Source of the DNA: JACDDK01 sp038198445
Lineage (GTDB): Bacteria; Actinomycetota; Rubrobacteria; Rubrobacterales; Rubrobacteraceae
Reading direction: 5' to 3'
NCBI GenBank assembly: GCA_038198445.1
Contig: JBBPZZ010000017.1
Coordinates: 1-9,422, forward strand
DNA: 9,422 bases
This document shows, one piece after another, positions 1 through 6,067 of the stretch. The notes under the pieces were generated by a model. That model was not told where the DNA came from and did not search any database. It saw only the letters and a list, made by a program, of their open reading frames with translations. The position numbers and the translations under genes are program-made. Position 1 is the first letter of the stretch; each line of letters starts with the position of its first letter.

Positions 1-1080
1 AAGGCTCTAAGCAAGGATGAGGCCGTCGAGATCATGCGCCAGGCCGGCATCGTGGGGGCGGGGGGCGGCGGCTTCCCGACGTACTTCAAGTGGAAGAACC
101 CGCAGCCGCGTTTGATCGTTAACTGCACGGAGTCGGAGCCGGGTTACTGGGGCGACAAGATGCTCCACAGGGTGTACTTCGACGAGTTTCTCCAGCTCTT
201 CGAGGCCATGAAGGATATCTTCGGCATCGAGGAAGTCATCATGGGCGTTCACTTCAAGGACGAGGAGTGGTTCTCCCGCTACGACGAGAACGCGAACGGT
301 CTCTACCAGGTGGTCCACGTCGCGGACAAGTACTCGATGGGCGAAGAGAAGACGCTCATCAAGAACATCTTCAACGAGGATAAAGAGAAGTGGGTCCCGC
401 GCCGGGTCGAGCTACCCGACGGCAACAAACGTCCGGGACTGCCGCTCGACGCCGGACACATCGTCAACAACTCCGAGACACTTCTTAACATCTACAACGC
501 CCTCTTCCTGGGCAAGCCCGTGACCACCAAGTTCTGCCAGGTCTTCGGACCCGAGCTGGAGTTGAAGCTCTTCGAGTGTCCGCTGGGGGCGTCGGCGACG
601 GAGTTGTTGGAGCTCTCCGGCGTGGATGTAGAGGCCGAGGCTGGACAGCTCTCTGTAATCGACGGCGGCCCGTACCTGAACGAGATGGGCATAGAGTCGC
701 TCGGCGAGGGTGATGCTTTCGTGCGCCGGACGACCAACGGCTTCCTCGTCATCCCGAAAGGCGTTGCCTCCAAGGAGTACGCGGACATCAAGACCAGGCG
801 TCCGGACGAGGTTATCTCGCTCGTCGGCAAGGTCGGCGGCGTGAGTCTCCCGCTCGGCGGCCGTTTCCTCAAGCCCGTAACGCCGCTAGTCTCCGAGGGA
901 GACCCGGTCGAGTATGGGCAGAAGCTCGGGGACCCCGTGGATGAAGGGTTCAGCATCGGTCTCTGGTCCAGTATGGAGGGCACGGTTTCCTCCATCGAGG
1001 ATGAGGTACTTCAGATTTCCGGCGGCGCGATGGCCGAGGAGAAGGCCGAGGCCGAGGCGGAGGCCGAAGCCACGAGGTAG
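1..1080 (+). CDS. RnfC/PduS-like flavoprotein (Complex I 51-kDa fold), 5' partial
   Basis: The reading frame is open from base 1, so the start lies outside the window. Proteins of this kind bind FMN and NAD(P)H and pass electrons within Rnf, PduS/PrdC or Complex I-type assemblies. Counting from the ATG at 34, a glycine-rich loop GAGGGGFPT lies at residues 8-16 and a NuoF-like ESEPG at 33-37. An RnfC-like YSMGEEKTLI lies at 100-109, followed by VNNSETL at 144-150, an SLBB-like stretch near 175-215, and an RnfC-type TTNGFLV at 233-239. A barrel-sandwich (lipoyl-like) segment sits at about 267-328. The glycine loop near the N-terminus and the sandwich domain at the C-terminus follow the PduS order rather than the Rnf order, so probably only a few residues are missing upstream. 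The CxxCxxC ferredoxin motifs of RnfC and PduS are absent. The tail is an Ala/Glu repeat. The family call is firm; the physiological partner is unknown. Confidence 0.8.
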   Translation, partial: KALSKDEAVEIMRQAGIVGAGGGGFPTYFKWKNPQPRLIVNCTESEPGYWGDKMLHRVYFDEFLQLFEAMKDIFGIEEVIMGVHFKDEEWFSRYDENANGLYQVVHVADKYSMGEEKTLIKNIFNEDKEKWVPRRVELPDGNKRPGLPLDAGHIVNNSETLLNIYNALFLGKPVTTKFCQVFGPELELKLFECPLGASATELLELSGVDVEAEAGQLSVIDGGPYLNEMGIESLGEGDAFVRRTTNGFLVIPKGVASKEYADIKTRRPDEVISLVGKVGGVSLPLGGRFLKPVTPLVSEGDPVEYGQKLGDPVDEGFSIGLWSSMEGTVSSIEDEVLQISGGAMAEEKAEAEAEAEATR

Positions 1081-1109
1081 GGTAGCGCGGCGGGCATCCG
1101 GTAATCGGT

Positions 1110-1138
1110 AAAGGGCCGGAGCGTCGCTCCGGCCCTTT
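1110..1138. terminator. Perfect-stem hairpin terminator between convergent genes
   Basis: Arms aaagggccggag (1110-1121) and ctccggcccttt (1127-1138) are perfectly complementary over 12 bp around the loop cgtcg. The hairpin lies 30 bases after the stop of the flavoprotein gene and 44 bases before the end of the convergent HAD gene. The A-run on one arm and T-run on the other could serve both strands, although no long T tract follows the stem. Confidence 0.8.
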
Positions 1139-1182
1139 CGCGTACCTGGAAAGTACTTGGATGTCCGCGCCTTGCTTACGGG

Positions 1183-1524
1183 TTATCGGCGGAGTTGTTC
1201 CACTACCTTCCACAGTTCGGTATCGTCCGATGCTCCATCGAAGGCGGGTATCGTGTAGCCGTTGTGAGAAGCGGCGAAGTCTGGATGATCGTCCACGGCG
1301 AAATCCACGGTTACGGGTATATGGGCACTTTTGCCGAAGCAGCCGAAGATTAGGTCTTCTATGTCGAGAAACCTCGCGGCGCTCGCGGCGTAGGCGCTGC
1401 CGGCGCTGGACCACAGGTAAGGATGGTGGCCCATTTGCGTAATCTCGAGGAGCGCTTCCCGCGCGAATGGCCTGGCTCTTCCGCCGGAGACCAGGGTTCC
1501 CTGCACGTCGAAGAAGACGTTCAT
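1183..1524 (-). CDS. Minimal HAD-superfamily protein, DxQ variant
   Basis: This is a 113-residue capless protein with the four HAD motifs. Motif I is FFDVQGT at residues 4-10, with Asp6 as the presumed nucleophile. Motif II is the SSAG at 39-42, motif III is Lys65 in FGKS, and motif IV is the acidic pair Asp78-Asp79 in AVDDHPD. The second Asp of the usual DxD, which is the general acid/base in phosphatases, is Gln8. Activity is therefore doubtful, or differs from a standard phosphatase. The ATG at 1524 lies 7 bases after the fabD stop. An AGGG sits within the end of fabD, so translation is probably coupled. It is the last gene of the minus-strand operon and ends before the 1110-1138 hairpin. 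The superfamily call is good; the substrate is unknown. Confidence 0.75.
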   Translation of the reverse strand: MNVFFDVQGTLVSGGRARPFAREALLEITQMGHHPYLWSSAGSAYAASAARFLDIEDLIFGCFGKSAHIPVTVDFAVDDHPDFAASHNGYTIPAFDGASDDTELWKVVEQLRR

Positions 1525-1531
1525 GGCAGCC

Positions 1532-2392
1532 CTAAGAGAGCTGTTCTTCCCCGTTGGATCCCGGCAGAAGGTTCTGAGCCTGCCCGTAGAGACGCACGCG
1601 CAGATCCTCGAAGGCGACGCCCTTGAGGTAGGGGAGGTCGAAGTCCTTTAGCATCCGGGTCAGCACGTTGCCGCCGCCCAGTTCGATCCACTCCTCCACC
1701 TGCATCCGGGCGAGTGTTTCGACGACCCTCACCCAGCGGACCGGGGCGACCATCTGTTTCTTGAGCGATTCCTTCACCGCCTCGGCGCTCTCTAGCACGG
1801 TGCCGTCCACGGCGCTTATGACCGGAACCTCCGGCACGCGGAACTCAACGGCATCGAGGATCTCTCGCATCTTCTCTCCGGCGGCGGCGACGTAGGGGGA
1901 GTGCGCGGCGAAGGCCACGTTGAGCGGGATCTTGCGGCCCCGGATCTTCGCGACGGCGTCTCCTAGGGCGCCGCGCAGCCCCGAAACGACGGTCTGGCGC
2001 GGTGAGTTGTAGTTGGCTATAACCGCGCCTGGCTCGTCCAGCGCCTCTTCTACCTCCTCTGGAGACGTCTTGAGGATCGCGACCATGCCGCCGGGGGTCG
2101 TCCTCGCCGCCTCCGCGAGGAAGTGGTCGCGTTGACCCACCATCCACAGGCCGGTCTCGAAGTCGAAGCATCCGGCGGCGTAGGCCGCGCCATACTCGCC
2201 GAGCGAGTGACCCGCTACGAAGTCCGGACGCAACTCCAACTCCCGGCTCTCGTCGGCGTCGCGGGCGGCGTTGGCGAAGAACTTGACTTGGTCCGGAATC
2301 CGCTCGCCAACGATCCGCCGGATGGCCGGGAGAAGTTCCGCCGCCGGTTCCGCTGTTCCGCTACCCTGTCCTGGAAATACAAACGCTCTCAT
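1532..2392 (-). CDS. fabD: Malonyl-CoA:ACP transacylase (FabD-like), compact form
   Basis: FabD moves malonyl groups from CoA to acyl carrier protein at the start of fatty-acid elongation in the cytosol. Catalytic features are present: oxyanion-hole PGQGS at 7-11 (Gln9), nucleophile elbow GHSLGEY at 61-67 (Ser63), Arg88 in GQRD as a candidate carboxylate-binding Arg, NYNSPRQ at 127-133, His164 in AAHSPY, and the C-terminal ELGGGNVLTRM. At 286 residues it is shorter than the roughly 310 usual for FabD. Most of the difference lies between Gln9 and Ser63, a spacing of 54 against about 81 in E. coli. The ATG at 2392 overlaps the stop of an upstream reading frame as ATGA. AGGA lies about 11 bases upstream. 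The gene is followed by a HAD protein and preceded by a lipid kinase rather than by other fab genes. It could instead be a specialised acyltransferase. Confidence 0.85.
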   Translation of the reverse strand: MRAFVFPGQGSGTAEPAAELLPAIRRIVGERIPDQVKFFANAARDADESRELELRPDFVAGHSLGEYGAAYAAGCFDFETGLWMVGQRDHFLAEAARTTPGGMVAILKTSPEEVEEALDEPGAVIANYNSPRQTVVSGLRGALGDAVAKIRGRKIPLNVAFAAHSPYVAAAGEKMREILDAVEFRVPEVPVISAVDGTVLESAEAVKESLKKQMVAPVRWVRVVETLARMQVEEWIELGGGNVLTRMLKDFDLPYLKGVAFEDLRVRLYGQAQNLLPGSNGEEQLS

Positions 2393-2438
2393 CCGCTATC
2401 TAATCCTCTAATGACTCTCGAACACACATTGCCTAATT

Positions 2439-2504
2439 TTATACCCAAAGACGTAAGGAAGGTTTTTACCATTATACCCAAAGACGTAAGGAAGGTTTTT
2501 ACCA
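2439..2504. repeat. Perfect 33-bp tandem direct repeat, two copies
   Basis: Copy one spans 2439-2471 and copy two 2472-2504. They abut and are identical over all 33 bases, beginning ttatacccaaag and ending ggtttttacca. The unit is AT-richer than the surroundings and lies 47-112 bases upstream of the fabD start. Because 33 is a multiple of three, the duplication does not break the reading frame that passes through it. Confidence 0.95.
2471..2476 (-). promoter_or_regulatory. Possible -10 element for fabD (TATAAT)
   Basis: On the minus strand the junction of the two 33-bp repeats reads TATAAT, a perfect -10 consensus, 79 bases upstream of the fabD start. The hexamer 17 bases further upstream is AAAACC, which does not resemble a -35 box, so the call rests on the -10 alone. 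The outer copy gives only TATAAA, so the duplication itself created the perfect hexamer. Confidence 0.35.
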
Positions 2505-2666
2505 CAAAACCGGATGCTCGAATAGATGCGCCGTCCTTCCGAGTCGCTCTTTCTCCGAAGGATTCGCGGACGCCGCTTGCAACCGCCCACCTCTCCACGA
2601 AGAACGGCGCAGCCAGAGCAAGCAAGACAAGGATAACTACTATCCAGGATCTCCGCCGTCCTACCT

Positions 2667-3554
2667 TTACGGAACCACCACACGCAGCGCGCCCGGCAGC
2701 ACCCGCGCCCGAAAGTGGCGTGTGGGGGACAGCATCTCCCCATCGACGTGCGCCGGAACCTCCTCCGCGAGGTCCACCTCTATTTCCTTCACCCGCGCCA
2801 GATGTACCTTCTTTTGCTTCAAGAGCGTACCGCCCAGCGCCGCCGGTATGAGCCGCAGGACCTCGGCCCGATTCACTTCGTCGGACCAGATCACGTCGAA
2901 GAGCCCGTCGTCCAGCCGGGAGTCCGGCGCGAGCCTGAACCGCGCCCCATAGGTAGTTCCGAGCGCCGCGGCTACCAGTATGGTTTTCGCCTCGATTACT
3001 CGTTCCCCATCGAGCTTCAGGACGGCCTCGTGGCATTGGAAGCCCCAAAGCAACCGTCCCACCGACCACATATACCGCCCCACGCCGCCCAGATATGCCG
3101 GCGCCCGGCTCACACCCTCCGCTACCTCCGCGTCGAAGCCGATACCCAGACCATTGTTGAACCTCACGCCGTTGACTTCGCCCGCGTCCACAGTGCGCTC
3201 CCGCCTCCTGGCAAGGGTTTCGAGCGCCTTCTCAAGCTTCGTCCCTATTCCAAGAGCCTTGACGTAGTCGTTGCCGCTTCCAACCGGAAGTATCCCCAGA
3301 AGCCGGTTCGTGCCTGTGCAAGCGCCCGCTACCTCGTGGACCGTACCATCTCCTCCGACCGCGACCGCCAGCGCGTCGTCCGGCAGGCTCGCCGTGATGT
3401 GTCCGGCGTGTCCCGGACCATCGGTGACGTGCCAGATAGCCTCTATCCCGCGCTCCTTCAAAGAGCGTGAAATACTCTCCTTACGCCTCGCCGCCCGCCC
3501 TTTATCGGCCGCCGGGTTAAAGATCAAACACGCCTCTCCACTCCGCATTCTCAT
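2667..3554 (-). CDS. Diacylglycerol/lipid kinase family protein (YegS/BmrU type)
   Basis: This soluble ATP-dependent lipid kinase probably phosphorylates diacylglycerol or a related lipid at the membrane. Counted from the TTG at 3596, it shows IFNPAADKGRA at 25-35, the nucleotide-binding GGDGTVHEV at 81-89, and GSGND at 106-110. Further motifs are NNGLGIGFDAEV at 147-158, LDDGLFDV at 228-235 and HVDGE at 283-287, all typical of the DAGK catalytic domain and its C-terminal β-domain. I place the start at the ATG ending at 3554, so that IFNPAA falls close to the N-terminus as in relatives. ATGs at 3566 and 3548 are also possible, and none has a strong ribosome site. The length of about 295 residues is normal. 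It heads the minus-strand operon with the FabD-like and HAD genes, which suits a lipid-metabolism role. Lipid specificity cannot be told from sequence alone. Confidence 0.85.
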   Translation of the reverse strand: MRMRSGEACLIFNPAADKGRAARRKESISRSLKERGIEAIWHVTDGPGHAGHITASLPDDALAVAVGGDGTVHEVAGACTGTNRLLGILPVGSGNDYVKALGIGTKLEKALETLARRRERTVDAGEVNGVRFNNGLGIGFDAEVAEGVSRAPAYLGGVGRYMWSVGRLLWGFQCHEAVLKLDGERVIEAKTILVAAALGTTYGARFRLAPDSRLDDGLFDVIWSDEVNRAEVLRLIPAALGGTLLKQKKVHLARVKEIEVDLAEEVPAHVDGEMLSPTRHFRARVLPGALRVVVP

Positions 3555-3880
3555 GCCGCGGAGCATACCAGCAGCCGTATCTACCCGCCCGAGCAACTCA
3601 ACAAGTGTAAGCCTATATCTGAAGTACAGTGCGCCAGGGGCTTTTATGGGGCCTTACGCTTTCTTGAAGGGATATCGAATCACGCGCACGACCTCGACGA
3701 GGATGAGGCCGAATCGTCTGTGCGCCAACGCGTCAATTTTCTCTCGTTTTGCGGCTGAAATTGTCCAGAAGAGCAGTTTGCGGCGATGTGCGAGTGGCCT
3801 ACGTGTTTAAAGTTGAAGTACAGGTTAATAGGATCTTCAGGTACCGGATTAGAGTCGCTTTTGGGATAGAACAAGGTACA
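3555..3880. other. Divergent intergenic region
   Basis: This stretch of about 326 bases separates the minus-strand lipid kinase from the plus-strand Cys/His protein and must hold both promoters. It is AT-richer than the genes around it. I found no convincing -35/-10 pair for either direction. The only notable sites are a TACAAT at the right edge and a 10-bp direct repeat, tgaagtacag, at 3620-3629 and 3814-3823, which could be chance. No hairpin or credible gene was seen. Confidence 0.5.
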
Positions 3881-3882
3881 AT
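3877..3882 (+). promoter_or_regulatory. Possible -10 element (TACAAT)
   Basis: TACAAT matches five of six bases of the -10 consensus. No good -35 lies 16-18 bases upstream. If it is used, transcription begins near 3889, and translation must start at 3893 or 3905 rather than at the ATG at 3881. Confidence 0.25.
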
Positions 3883-4432
3883 GCGGGTTTATATGGTGAG
3901 GGTAATGGAGAACTGCCTGCATTTGGAGGGTTTGAGAACGACGGTGGGGTCGGGGTATCGGTGTCCGGCCTGTGAGGCGCGTCTGGACATGGGCGGCGTG
4001 GCGCGGTGGGTTCGGGAGGCCGAGAGAGAGCGAGATGAGGCTTACTCTATGATTCAAGGTGATGAGTTTGGTGAGATCGTCCGTGACGAGTGGCAGCGGG
4101 AGGTGTACCGTCGCAGGAGAGTGATGTATGAGCTCCAGAGCATCCCTCAGGCCCTTGCGGTTCGGCCGGAGATGATACTGGTGATCCACGACGCGCTCGC
4201 GGACTCTTATAAGTGCAAGATCTTCTACAAGGAGCCGCGGCCGGTAGCGGGGCTCGAAGATATCGAAATCGAGGCGGGGTGGAAGTCCATCCTGGAGTTG
4301 CGCTCGCATCCTGACCAGATCGTGCGTCTCGCGGCGGACAAGGTTCAGGAATTTCACAAGCAGCGCGACGATGCTTTGAAGATGTCCGACGTGCCACCGG
4401 GACGGCGGGTGTTCTACGCCAACGAGTTCTAG
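3881..4432 (+). CDS. Unrecognised protein with N-terminal CxH/CxxC metal-knuckle motif
   Basis: I do not recognise this protein (183 residues from the ATG at 3881). Near the N-terminus it has Cys12-x-His14 and, 13 residues later, Cys28-Pro-Ala-Cys31, a spacing that suits a small zinc-binding knuckle. Next comes a charged, probably helical and possibly coiled-coil stretch (REAERERDEA and EWQREVYRRRR). A mixed α/β part follows, including RPEMILVIHDALADSYKCKI and a C-terminal PPGRRVFYANEF. There is no signal peptide or membrane segment. Starts at 3881 (AAGG four bases upstream), 3893 and 3905 are all possible; all keep the Cys/His set. The opposite strand is also open here, but its translation is low-complexity His/Arg/Leu and looks like a shadow. 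The gene stands alone, with a tiny membrane peptide downstream. No function is assigned. Confidence 0.65.
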   Translation: MRVYMVRVMENCLHLEGLRTTVGSGYRCPACEARLDMGGVARWVREAERERDEAYSMIQGDEFGEIVRDEWQREVYRRRRVMYELQSIPQALAVRPEMILVIHDALADSYKCKIFYKEPRPVAGLEDIEIEAGWKSILELRSHPDQIVRLAADKVQEFHKQRDDALKMSDVPPGRRVFYANEF

Positions 4433-4460
4433 CCGGTACTGGCGGCGTTGGCGGGCAAGA

Positions 4461-4466
4461 TATAAA
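4461..4466 (+). promoter_or_regulatory. Possible -10 element for small membrane peptide (TATAAA)
   Basis: TATAAA stands out in GC-rich surroundings, about 49 bases before the GTG of the 29-residue peptide. The best upstream hexamer at 16 bases (ctggcg) is a poor -35, so confidence is low. Confidence 0.3.
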
Positions 4467-4514
4467 ATTACTCTGAGCTTCATGTAGTAGACACGTCTGG
4501 AAAGGCACGGCCGG

Positions 4515-4604
4515 GTGAGCGGAAACAACTTCATAGTGATAGTCGTCATGATCCTGATTCTTCTCTTTATACTCATGGCGGTTGGGCCTCTGGTCGCGCT
4601 CTAG
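4515..4604 (+). CDS. 29-residue single-span membrane peptide
   Basis: From the GTG at 4515 a 29-residue peptide begins MSGNNF, and almost everything after that is hydrophobic (IVIVVMILILLFILMAVG). It ends PLVAL and the TAG at 4602-4604. GGAAAGG lies about 9-12 bases upstream and serves as a plausible ribosome site, and a TATAAA element precedes it. The composition is that of a single transmembrane helix with a short polar N-terminus, like many bacterial small membrane proteins that tune larger membrane partners. It sits 82 bases after the Cys/His gene and just before the end of convergent thpR. A peptide this short could be a chance reading frame, but the clean hydrophobic pattern plus ribosome site argue that it is real. 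Confidence 0.5.
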   Translation: MSGNNFIVIVVMILILLFILMAVGPLVAL

Positions 4605-4614
4605 GAGAAGCTCT

Positions 4615-5172
4615 TCAGGGAGCTTGCCTGTCTACCTCGAAGGCAAAGGTCTTTAGAACTTCGTAGACGGCTCCGTCCTTCCGGGGCGAGCTTTTCATTA
4701 ACTCGACCTCATCAGCCCGAAAGCGCAGGTCTTCTGCTATGGGCTCCCACTCTCCGAGAGCGACCGGACGTCCTTTGGAGCGGCAGAGGGTTATGTGAGG
4801 AGTGAAGACGCCCCGCTCTCGCGCGAAGCCTAGAGGCGCCAGGGTGTTTTCGAGATCCTTCGCCAGAGAGCGCAACTGCTCGGAACCTTCGTCAATGCCG
4901 GCCCACAGGATACGGGCCTTGCGGTCTGAAGGGAAAGCCCCGAAGCCGCGTGGTTCGATCTCGAACGGCTCATGTTTCCCGCACACGGCGGCTATAGCCG
5001 CGCCGATCTCATCCAGATCCTCTTCCCCCGTGTCGCCGAGGAACTTCAGCGTGAGGTGGATGTTTGAGGGTTTTATGCAGCGGACGCCGCCTTTGACCGG
5101 GAGGTTTCGAGCCGTCCGGCGCAACGTCTCTCTCACCTGGAGCGGCGGGAAGACGGCGATGAAGACTCGCAA
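4615..5172 (-). CDS. thpR: RNA 2',3'-cyclic phosphodiesterase (ThpR/LigT family)
   Basis: This is a cytosolic 2H-phosphoesterase, a family that opens 2',3'-cyclic phosphate ends of RNA and in vitro can join tRNA halves. Both HxTx motifs are present: HLTL at 39-42 and HITL at 126-129, in the usual contexts (IHLTLKFLG and FTPHITLCR). The N-terminal RVFIAVFPP and the length of 185 residues are typical. The start is TTG at 5172, two bases after the larB stop. No ATG lies upstream in frame before it would overlap larB, and the ribosome site (GGAT) is weak, so translation probably depends on coupling to larB. No functional link between the two genes is known to me. Confidence 0.9.
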   Translation of the reverse strand: MRVFIAVFPPLQVRETLRRTARNLPVKGGVRCIKPSNIHLTLKFLGDTGEEDLDEIGAAIAAVCGKHEPFEIEPRGFGAFPSDRKARILWAGIDEGSEQLRSLAKDLENTLAPLGFARERGVFTPHITLCRSKGRPVALGEWEPIAEDLRFRADEVELMKSSPRKDGAVYEVLKTFAFEVDRQAP

Positions 5173-5174
5173 GG

Positions 5175-5984
5175 CTATCCGGCCGGTTCGGTGACCTGGC
5201 CGTTGTTTCGAGACTCTGTTGCGCGGCCTCGGGCGGCGCGGTTCGCTATGAGCGCCGCCGTAGTACCGGCGCCGACGCCGTTGTCCACGTTCACGACGGA
5301 GAGTCCCGGCGAGCAGGTCTGGAGCATACCCAGGATCGCCGCTGTGCCGTCGCCTCCCAGACCGTAGCCCGTGGAGGTGGGCAGTCCTATGACCGGCACA
5401 TCCACGAGGCCGGAGATTACGCTCGGGAGCGCGCCTTCCATGCCGGCGGCGACGATCAGGCAGTCCGGGTCGAAGTTTTTCAACGCCTCAAGAGGCTCGG
5501 CGAGGCGGTGAATGCCCGCGACCCCCACGTCGTGGAAGCTCATCACCACCACGCCCATCTCCTCCGCCACCGCGACGGCTTCCCGTAGTACCGGAAGGTC
5601 CGAGGTTCCCGCGCAAAAGGCCGCCATCCGCCCGCCGGTGGGCTTCGGTTCGCCGGGGCCGACGACGAGGGCTCGTCCAGCTTGCCGAAGTGGAACTCCG
5701 GGCAAGTCTTTCTCTATCTCCATTTCGTGCTCGGGAGAGCCGCCGCTTATGAGGACGCGGTCATTGGCATCCAGGACGGCGGCGCAGATCTCCGCCACCT
5801 GTCCCGGTGTCTTGCCGCGGGCGTAGACGATCTCCGGGACTCCCTTGCGGACCGCGCGGCCCATGTCCAGGACGGCGAAGTCGTCCACGTAGCGCACCTC
5901 CGAGCCCTTCAGGCGGTCGGCGGCCGTCGAGGGAGAGAGCGCGCCGTCCGCGACGGCGGCGAGGATTTTTTCCAGGTTCTCCAT
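5175..5984 (-). CDS. larB: Nickel-pincer cofactor biosynthesis protein LarB
   Basis: LarB carboxylates and hydrolyses nicotinic acid adenine dinucleotide to pyridinium-3,5-biscarboxylic acid mononucleotide. This is the first step towards the nickel pincer cofactor of lactate racemase and related enzymes. The C-terminal half is a PurE/AIR-carboxylase-like domain, with AAGMEGALPSVISGLVDVPV at 179-198, GLPTSTGYG at 200-208, and MLQTCSPG at 220-227. The Cys224 of that last motif is probably the family's catalytic cysteine. VNVDNGVGAG follows at 231-240. The N-terminal half carries the usual LarB leader domain, including ARGKTPGQV at 55-63. The length of 269 residues is normal. The ATG at 5984 has GGAAG seven bases upstream. 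It is the first gene of a larB-thpR operon, divergent from the exchanger gene. larC and larE are not in the window. Confidence 0.93.
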   Translation of the reverse strand: MENLEKILAAVADGALSPSTAADRLKGSEVRYVDDFAVLDMGRAVRKGVPEIVYARGKTPGQVAEICAAVLDANDRVLISGGSPEHEMEIEKDLPGVPLRQAGRALVVGPGEPKPTGGRMAAFCAGTSDLPVLREAVAVAEEMGVVVMSFHDVGVAGIHRLAEPLEALKNFDPDCLIVAAGMEGALPSVISGLVDVPVIGLPTSTGYGLGGDGTAAILGMLQTCSPGLSVVNVDNGVGAGTTAALIANRAARGRATESRNNGQVTEPAG

Positions 5985-6067
5985 GGTTGGGCTTCCAGGT
6001 TAGATCACATGGCAGCGGGTAGAATTTAGCACGAACGCATCCCCGAGGGCCGGAGAGTAGGTCTGAG

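Larger units (their letters stand above)
2389..2670 (-). pseudogene. Start-less reading frame with membrane anchor, possible DUF2993 remnant
   Basis: One frame stays open through the gap between the lipid kinase stop and fabD. It has no ATG or GTG start near its beginning, and the only TTG falls inside the hydrophobic segment. The frame encodes about 93 residues: a basic RRR, then a membrane segment (WIVVILVLLALAAPFFVE), then ERWAVASGVRESFGE, then a region containing two copies of an 11-residue unit (VKTFLTSLGI plus one). It ends TGA, overlapping the fabD ATG as ATGA. The anchor followed by VERWAVASGVRE recalls the N-terminus of actinobacterial DUF2993/LmeA-type lipoprotein-like proteins. This resemblance is from memory and is weak. 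Codons in the last third (ATA, TTA, AGA) are unlike those of the neighbours. It may be a decayed gene, a gene with a non-standard start, or non-coding leader DNA. Confidence 0.35.

Noticed and set aside
2123..2851. Plus-strand 242-residue frame across fabD and the kinase end
   Set aside because: It lies antisense to clear fabD and lipid kinase coding sequence and has a low-complexity Pro/Arg/Ala translation.
3646..3810. 54-residue plus-strand frame beginning MGPYAFLKGY with AGGGG upstream
   Set aside because: The ribosome site is acceptable, but the composition is Arg/Ser-rich and shows no domain or membrane pattern. It lies in a divergent promoter region.
3620..3823. 10-bp direct repeat tgaagtacag at 3620-3629 and 3814-3823
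   Set aside because: One 10-bp match within 300 bases can arise by chance, and neither copy sits at a clear promoter position.
3680..4576. Long minus-strand open frame (298 residues) opposite the Cys/His protein
   Set aside because: Its translation is a His/Arg/Leu/Pro-rich shadow without domains, while the plus strand gives a balanced protein with ordered Cys/His motifs.
4608..4625. aagctc/gagctt hairpin at the convergent ends of the small peptide gene and thpR
   Set aside because: The stem is only 6 bp, has no T tract and overlaps the thpR stop codon, so it is too weak to call a terminator.
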